Assembly (NCBI GenBank): GCA_041595355.1
Contig: JBFHKO010000092.1
Coordinates: 1 to 9,518, forward strand
Direction: 5' to 3'
Source of the DNA: JBFHKO01 sp041595355
GTDB lineage: Bacteria > Pseudomonadota > Gammaproteobacteria > Enterobacterales > Aeromonadaceae
DNA: 9,518 nucleotides
The translations under genes and the position numbers were made by a program. This document shows positions 5,166-9,518 of the stretch, piece after piece; position 1 is the first letter of the stretch; each line of letters opens with the position of its first letter. A model generated the notes under the pieces. The model searched no databases, was not told where the DNA came from, and saw only the letters and a list, made by a program, of their open reading frames with translations.

Positions 5166-7747
5166 CAGCCCACCACCAGGTTGAGCAGCTTGCCCGGCAG
5201 ATAGATGGCCTTGCGGATCGCCTTGCCATCGATGAACTTGGCCACGCCGGCATCGGCCAGGGCCAGGCTCTGCACCTGCTCCTGAGTGGCATCGGCGGCC
5301 ACGGTCAGCTTGCCGCGCACCTTGCCGTTCACCTGCACCACGATCAGTTTTTCCTCTTCCACCATGGCGGCCGCATCGGCCACCGGCCAGCTGGCCAGGT
5401 CGATGTCGCCGCTGCCCCCCAGCGCCTGCCACAGGGCGAAGCCGATATGGGGGGTGATGGGGTAGAGCATCAGCACCACGTTGTGCAGCACTTCCTGGGT
5501 CAGGGCGCGATCCTGCGCGCTCTCCTGGGGCGCCTTGGCCAGGCGGTTCATCAGCTCCATGATGGCGGCGATGGCGGTGTTGAAGGTCTGGCGGCGGCCG
5601 ATGTCGTCCGACACCTTGGCAATGGTCTTGTGCAGCTCGCGGCGCAGCGCCTTCTGCTCGCCACCGAGGCTGGCCAGATCCAGCGGCGCCACCGGGCCAC
5701 GGGCGACATGCTCGAACACCGCCTTCCACAGCCGGCGCAGGAAACGCTGGGCACCCTCGACGCCGGACTCCTGCCACTCCAGGGTCATGTCGGCGGGCGA
5801 GGCGAACATCATGAACAGGCGCACGGTATCGGCGCCATAGCGCTCCACCATCAGCTGGGGATCGATGCCGTTGTTCTTGGACTTGGACATCTTGGTCATG
5901 CCGGCATGGACCAGCTCGCGGCCGTCCCTGTCCAGGGCCTTGACGATGCGCCCCTTGTCGTCGCGCTCCACCACGACGTCCGTCGGACTGACCCAGATGC
6001 GGGCGTGGTGTTCGTTGGTGTGGTAGAAGGCGTCGGCCAGCACCATGCCCTGGCACAGCAGGCGCTTGAAGGGCTCGTCGCTGGCCACCAGGCCGGCATC
6101 GCGCAGCAGCTTGTGGAAGAAGCGGGCATACAGCAGATGCATGCAGGCGTGCTCGATGCCGCCGATGTACTGATCCACCGGCAGCCAGTGGTTGGCGCGG
6201 GTCACGTCCAGCATGCCCTGGTCATAATCCGGCGAGCAGTAGCGAGCGTAGTACCAGGAGGACTCCATGAAGGTGTCGAAGGTGTCTGTCTCGCGCAGCG
6301 CCGGCTGGCCGTTGTAGCTGGTCTTGGCCCATTCGGGGTCTGCCTTGATGGGGCTCTGTACGCCGTCCATCACCACCTCTTCGGGCAGCAGCACCGGCAG
6401 CTGATCGGCGGGGGTCGGCACCACGCTGCCATCCTCCAGGGTCAGCATGGGAATGGGAGCGCCCCAGTAGCGCTGGCGGGAGACGCCCCAGTCGCGCAGC
6501 CGGTAGTTGACGGTGCGCTGGCCACGCCCCAGGCTTTCCAGCTTGGCGCAGATGGCCTCGAAGGCGCCCGCGAAGTCCAGACCGTCGAATTCGCCGGAGT
6601 TGAACAGCACGCCCTTGTCGGTGTAGGCGGCGCTGGAGAGATCCGGTTCGCTGCCATCGGCGGGCTTGATCACGCCGCGGATCTCCAGATCGTACTTGTG
6701 GGCGAACTCGAAGTCGCGCTGATCATGGGCCGGCACGGCCATGACGGCGCCGGAGCCGTAATCCATCAGCACGAAGTTGGCGACCATGATGGGCACCCGG
6801 CGGCCGTCGATGGGGTGCAGGGCGTAGAGGCCGGTGGCCATGCCCTTCTTCTCCATGGTGGCGAGCTCCGCTTCGGCGACCTTGGTGTTCTTGCACTCGT
6901 CCAGGAAGGCGGCCAGCTCGGGGTTGCTCTCGGCGGCCTCACGGGCCAGCGGGTGGCCGGCGGCGACCGCCACATAGGTGACCCCCATCAGGGTGTCGGG
7001 GCGGGTGGTGTAGATGTCGAAGTGCTCGCCGCTGCCCTCCACCTGGAAGCTCATGGTCAGCCCCTCGGAGCGGCCAATCCAGTTGCGCTGCATGGTCTTG
7101 ACCATCTCCGGCCAGCCTTCCAGCTGATCGATGTCATTGAGCAGCTCTTCGGCGTAGGCGGTGATCTTGACGAACCACTGGGGGATCTCCTTGCGCTCCA
7201 CCGGCGTGTCGCAGCGCCAGCAGCAGCCATCCTGCACCTGTTCGTTGGCCAGTACCGTCTGGTCATTGGGGCACCAGTTGACCGAGGCGGTTTTCTTGTA
7301 GACCAGCCCCTTGTTGTACAACTCGGTGAAAAACCACTGCTCCCAGCGGTAGTAGTCGGGGGTGCAGGTGGCCAGCTCACGGTCCCAGTCGTAACCCAGC
7401 CCCAGCATTTTCAGCTGGCCCTTCATGTAGTCGATGTTCTCGTAGGTCCAGGGAGCCGGGGCGGTATTGTTCTTGATGGCGGCGTTTTCCGCCGGCAGAC
7501 CGAAGGCATCCCAGCCGATGGGCTGCAGCACATTCTTGCCGTTCAGCCGCTGGTAGCGGGAGATGACGTCGCCTATGGTGTAGTTGCGGACGTGGCCCAT
7601 GTGCAGTCGACCAGACGGGTAGGGGAACATGGACAGACAGTAGAATTTCTCCCTGTCTGCCCGCTCCATGGCCTTAAATGTCTGATTCGTATCCCAGTGC
7701 TGCTGTACGGCGGGTTCCAGGGCCTGGGGAGAGTATTGTTCTTGCAT
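5165..7747 (-). CDS. leuS: Leucyl-tRNA synthetase
   Basis: 860 residues from the chosen start, the same length as E. coli LeuRS. This cytoplasmic class Ia synthetase charges tRNA-Leu with leucine and edits mischarged residues. Motifs fall at E. coli positions: HMGH at 49-52, KMSKS at 619-623, and the editing-site threonine stretch TTRPDT at 247-252 with Asp345 in the AHDQRD block. Cys159, Cys176 and Cys179 fit the zinc-domain CPND...CCWRC pattern. The C-terminus ends with the family-typical LPGKLLNLVVG. Three further in-frame ATGs lie upstream (7756, 7765, 7810). MQEQY at 7747 is chosen because it matches the usual family N-terminus, but the start at 7756 has a slightly better-placed GGA, so the true start may be three residues earlier. 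The stop overlaps the lptE ATG (TGATG). It is the first gene of the leftward cluster. Confidence 0.98.
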   Translation of the reverse strand: MQEQYSPQALEPAVQQHWDTNQTFKAMERADREKFYCLSMFPYPSGRLHMGHVRNYTIGDVISRYQRLNGKNVLQPIGWDAFGLPAENAAIKNNTAPAPWTYENIDYMKGQLKMLGLGYDWDRELATCTPDYYRWEQWFFTELYNKGLVYKKTASVNWCPNDQTVLANEQVQDGCCWRCDTPVERKEIPQWFVKITAYAEELLNDIDQLEGWPEMVKTMQRNWIGRSEGLTMSFQVEGSGEHFDIYTTRPDTLMGVTYVAVAAGHPLAREAAESNPELAAFLDECKNTKVAEAELATMEKKGMATGLYALHPIDGRRVPIMVANFVLMDYGSGAVMAVPAHDQRDFEFAHKYDLEIRGVIKPADGSEPDLSSAAYTDKGVLFNSGEFDGLDFAGAFEAICAKLESLGRGQRTVNYRLRDWGVSRQRYWGAPIPMLTLEDGSVVPTPADQLPVLLPEEVVMDGVQSPIKADPEWAKTSYNGQPALRETDTFDTFMESSWYYARYCSPDYDQGMLDVTRANHWLPVDQYIGGIEHACMHLLYARFFHKLLRDAGLVASDEPFKRLLCQGMVLADAFYHTNEHHARIWVSPTDVVVERDDKGRIVKALDRDGRELVHAGMTKMSKSKNNGIDPQLMVERYGADTVRLFMMFASPADMTLEWQESGVEGAQRFLRRLWKAVFEHVARGPVAPLDLASLGGEQKALRRELHKTIAKVSDDIGRRQTFNTAIAAIMELMNRLAKAPQESAQDRALTQEVLHNVVLMLYPITPHIGFALWQALGGSGDIDLASWPVADAAAMVEEEKLIVVQVNGKVRGKLTVAADATQEQVQSLALADAGVAKFIDGKAIRKAIYLPGKLLNLVVG

Positions 7748-7783
7748 GGTTGACATCAGCGACATCCGAATGTGTGAATTGGG

Positions 7784-7815
7784 TTGACAATCCAGTGGGG
7801 AAATCGCCATAGAAT
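7784..7815 (+). promoter_or_regulatory. Possible promoter for the ybeL-like gene
   Basis: A perfect -35 hexamer TTGACA lies at 7784-7789 and TAGAAT, five of six matches to the -10 consensus, at 7810-7815. The spacer is 20 bp, longer than the usual 16-18, so this would be weak or activator-dependent. It overlaps the candidate leuS promoter on the other strand. Transcription from here would give a leader of about 85-90 nt. Confidence 0.3.
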
Positions 7816-7839
7816 ACTGATTAACGCTGGCGCCAACAA
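7811..7839 (-). promoter_or_regulatory. Possible leuS operon promoter
   Basis: On the minus strand TTGTTG (7839 to 7834) is followed by exactly 17 nt and TATTCT (7816 to 7811). The -35 matches consensus at three of six positions and the -10 at four of six. The spacing and the location about 60 bp before leuS are right for a sigma-70 promoter of the leuS-lptE-holA-nadD unit, but the hexamers are only moderate. If used, transcription would start near 7804, which would exclude the in-frame ATG at 7810 as start codon. Confidence 0.35.
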
Positions 7840-7847
7840 TAGTGGCG
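7831..7847. repeat. Small perfect inverted repeat in the leuS/ybeL intergenic region
   Basis: CGCCA and TGGCG are separated by the 7-nt loop ACAATAG. The left arm touches the -35 region of the candidate leuS promoter. A five-pair stem is short, so this could be an operator half-site pair, a weak hairpin in the ybeL leader, or chance. Confidence 0.2.
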
Positions 7848-7896
7848 GGGCTTTAGTGTCATCAGCCTGGCCGCCGGTGCCAGCCATTTCGGACTT

Positions 7897-7902
7897 GAGG
7901 AG
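7897..7902 (+). promoter_or_regulatory. Shine-Dalgarno sequence GAGGAG for the ybeL-like gene
   Basis: GAGGAG lies 7 nt before the ATG at 7910. It selects this start over the 42 extra codons of open frame that run back to a TTG at 7784. The extra residues do not resemble the family. Confidence 0.85.
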
Positions 7903-7909
7903 CAGCAGC

Positions 7910-8401
7910 ATGCCCAAAGCGCAGAAAGGCTATGAAGACTTCATCAAGCAGTTGCGCCAGGAGTGGCACGACTGGCAGGAGGGGGAGCCCTATTCCGAAG
8001 CCCGGCTTTCCCAGTTCATCCAGCGTACCGAGGCCTACCTGGAGGCGGCCGGTGATCTTACCCGTGACGAGATCGCCCTCATCAGCCAGTATGTGCGCCG
8101 CGATCTGAGCCAGTTCGCCGATGCCCCCGGCGGGTACAAGGACTCCGCCTTCTATGCGGCGCTCAAAGAGTCCATCTGGGGCGGGCTGCTGGAGCTCACC
8201 GACCGCAGCCAGCTGGAGTGGCAGGAGCTGCTGGCCGACGTCAGCCACAAGGGCATCTACCGGGCGGGCGACATGATGGGGCTGGGGGTGCTGGTATGCG
8301 AGCAGTGCGGCCATCGCCGCAACGTGCTGCATCCCGAAAAGCTCACCCCCTGCGTCCAATGCGGCGGCGAAAGTTTTACCCGCGAACCCCTCGCCCCCTG
8401 A
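7910..8401 (+). CDS. ybeL: Zinc-ribbon protein of the YbeL family (DUF1451), function unknown
   Basis: 163 residues, against about 160 for E. coli YbeL, which lies in the same place next to leuS. The molecular function of the family is not known to me. The first 115 residues are charged and probably helical, with DLTRDEIALISQYVRRDLSQF (49-69), SAFYAALKESIWGGLLELTD (79-98) and LEWQELLADVSHKGIY (102-117), all matching E. coli YbeL segments. The C-terminal zinc ribbon has two Cys pairs, CEQC (130-133) and CVQC (148-151), which should bind one zinc ion. There is no signal peptide or membrane segment, so it is expected in the cytoplasm. The start at 7910 has a strong Shine-Dalgarno sequence. The gene is divergent from leuS and its last 26 bp overlap the 3' end of lnt on the other strand. 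Confidence 0.93.
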   Translation: MPKAQKGYEDFIKQLRQEWHDWQEGEPYSEARLSQFIQRTEAYLEAAGDLTRDEIALISQYVRRDLSQFADAPGGYKDSAFYAALKESIWGGLLELTDRSQLEWQELLADVSHKGIYRAGDMMGLGVLVCEQCGHRRNVLHPEKLTPCVQCGGESFTREPLAP

Positions 8402-9518
8402 GGGCGGCCAGCAGCGCCATGGCGACCAGCGCCATCAGCGGCCAGGAGCCCCAACGGTTGTAAGGGGTCTGCCCCTGGTAGGGGCGTACCGCCACCCGCA
8501 GCACCGCCGCTTCAAATTGCGGCAACAGCTCGACTATTTCTCCCCGGGCGCCGATGGCCAGGGTCACGCCGCTGTTGGTGGCCCGCAATACCGGCTTGCC
8601 CAGCTCCATGGCCCGCATGCGGGCGATGGCCATGTGCTGCCAGGGCCCGCCGGAGGTGCCAAACCAGGTGTCGTTGGAGACGGTCAGCACGAAGTCGGTA
8701 TCCGCCTGCACGTTGCGGCGCAGTTCATCGGAGAAGGCAATTTCGTAGCAGATGGCGGTGGCGAAGCGGTAGCCCTGGCTCAGCAGATTGGGCTGGCGGG
8801 CCTCACCGCGGGAAAAGGAGGACATCGGCAGATTGAAGAAGGGGGCGAGGGGGCGCAGCCACTGCTGCAACGGCACGAACTCGCCGATGGGCAGCAGGTG
8901 GTATTTGTAGTAGCGGTTGCCCTCGCCGAAGCGGTAGCGCTGCTCATCCTTGGCATCAATGATGCCCAGGCCAATGACACCGTTGTAGTAGCGGCCGCTG
9001 GCCTCGTCCTGGTACTGGATGCCGGTGATGAAGCCGCTGTCGTTGAAGCGCATGGCGGCATCGACACTGTCGAGAAACGTGCGCGCGTCGTTTTCCAGCA
9101 GCGGTATGGCCGACTCGGGCCAGACGATGATGTCGGCCTCCTGGTGCAGGCGGCTCAGGTCCATGTAGCGGCCCAGGGTGGGGCGCACATGGCTGGGATC
9201 CCATTTCAGGGTCTGGGGAATATTGCCCTGCACCAGGGCGAATTTGACCGGTTCGCCGGCCGCCCGGGTCCAGCTGAGCTGGCCGAGGCCGCCCCCCAGA
9301 GCCAGCAGGGCGAGGGGCAGGGCCAGCCAGGCTGGCCGGCGTTGTTGCCAGGCCAGCTGCAGGGCGCCGGCACCCAGCAGCACCGCCAGGGTCAGTCCCT
9401 GCACCCCCAGCAGGGGCGCATAGCCGGCCAGCCAGGTGTCCAGCTGGCTGTAGCCGAACCAGAGCCAGGGAAAACCGGTCAGCACATGGCCCAGCCCCCA
9501 GTCGGCCAGCAGCCAGAG
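8376..9518 (-). CDS. lnt: Lnt, apolipoprotein N-acyltransferase, C-terminal part
   Basis: Partial gene: 380 codons to the stop are present. The missing N-terminus (about 130 residues by alignment with E. coli) lies beyond the right edge. Lnt is an inner-membrane nitrilase-fold enzyme that moves an acyl chain from a phospholipid to the N-terminal cysteine of lipoproteins, the last step before Lol sorting. The fragment begins in membrane segments; VLTGFPWLWFGYSQ (about 12-25 of the fragment) matches the E. coli VLTGFPWLQFGYSQ. The catalytic triad is in place: Glu in WPESA (fragment residue 135), Lys in YYKYHLLP (205) and Cys in AICYEI (257), spaced as in E. coli E267, K335, C387. FNLPMSSFSRG and SNDTWFG are further signatures, and a hydrophobic segment near the C-terminus fits the last membrane helix. 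An internal GTG at 9485 is not the start, because the homologous frame continues to the edge. TAA ends inside ybeL. Confidence 0.97.
   Translation of the reverse strand, partial: LWLLADWGLGHVLTGFPWLWFGYSQLDTWLAGYAPLLGVQGLTLAVLLGAGALQLAWQQRRPAWLALPLALLALGGGLGQLSWTRAAGEPVKFALVQGNIPQTLKWDPSHVRPTLGRYMDLSRLHQEADIIVWPESAIPLLENDARTFLDSVDAAMRFNDSGFITGIQYQDEASGRYYNGVIGLGIIDAKDEQRYRFGEGNRYYKYHLLPIGEFVPLQQWLRPLAPFFNLPMSSFSRGEARQPNLLSQGYRFATAICYEIAFSDELRRNVQADTDFVLTVSNDTWFGTSGGPWQHMAIARMRAMELGKPVLRATNSGVTLAIGARGEIVELLPQFEAAVLRVAVRPYQGQTPYNRWGSWPLMALVAMALLAALRGRGVRG

Noticed and set aside
4677..6056. An open frame of 459 codons that would extend LptE far upstream into leuS.
   Set aside because: The signal peptide and lipobox start at 5165, right at the leuS stop. 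The upstream part is an out-of-frame reading of leuS.
5078..7753. An 891-codon open frame on the plus strand running antisense to the whole of leuS.
   Set aside because: leuS on the other strand has complete motifs and full length. The antisense frame arises because high G/C at third codon positions removes stops; its product is rich in His, Gly, Gln, Ala and Val without recognisable domains.
7752..7766. GACATC repeated with a 9-bp period near the leuS start.
   Set aside because: Too short to be distinguished from chance, with no further copies nearby.
8392..8406. Hairpin CGCCC-CCTGA-GGGCG at the ybeL stop as a terminator.
   Set aside because: Only five base pairs and no T-rich run follows on either strand, so it does not qualify as an intrinsic terminator.
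1..9518. Searched for an unusual or undescribed system, mobile elements, CRISPR arrays, tRNA or rRNA genes and phage genes.
   Set aside because: Every stretch is accounted for by conserved housekeeping genes with complete motifs. The largest non-coding gap is 162 bp, and no transposase, repeat array or RNA gene is seen.

Overview
This is a GC-rich stretch of ordinary chromosomal housekeeping DNA from a gammaproteobacterium. Gene content and order match the leuS-lptE-holA-nadD-rsfS-rlmH-mrdA-mrdB cluster of Escherichia coli, and the proteins can be aligned by eye with their E. coli counterparts: LeuRS has the same 860-residue length and the same motif numbering. High G/C at third codon positions and the sequence flavour suggest a member of the Aeromonadales (Oceanimonas/Zobellella-like) or a related high-GC lineage. 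That placement is an inference and was not tested.

Layout. Positions 1-7747 hold eight genes read leftward (minus strand). In transcription order they are leuS (leucyl-tRNA synthetase), lptE (LPS-assembly lipoprotein), holA (DNA polymerase III delta), nadD (nicotinate-mononucleotide adenylyltransferase), rsfS (ribosomal silencing factor), rlmH (23S rRNA pseudouridine methyltransferase), mrdA (PBP2) and the first 89 codons of rodA/mrdB, cut by the window edge. The first four overlap by 1, 1 and 4 nt. A 40-nt gap before rsfS is the only real break, and a consensus extended -10 element lies at its upstream edge. The last four genes are again nearly contiguous, with spacings of 2 nt, 3 nt and a 4-nt overlap.

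A 162-bp intergenic region (7748-7909) separates leuS from a divergent gene for a small zinc-ribbon protein of the YbeL (DUF1451) family. That gene converges on lnt (apolipoprotein N-acyltransferase), which enters from the right edge without its N-terminus. The two 3' ends overlap by 26 bp.

Functionally the cluster serves growth and envelope assembly. LeuRS, RsfS and RlmH act on translation and the large ribosomal subunit, HolA on replication, NadD on NAD synthesis, PBP2 and RodA on elongation of the side wall, and LptE on LPS export. Lnt completes the acylation of lipoproteins such as LptE. I found no mobile element, RNA gene, CRISPR array or phage gene, and no sign of an undescribed system. 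The points worth a second look concern regulation and gene boundaries: an internal promoter candidate, overlapping divergent promoter candidates, a TTG start, an ambiguous leuS start, the lnt/ybeL tail-to-tail overlap, the lack of cobC in the cluster, and a short LptE.
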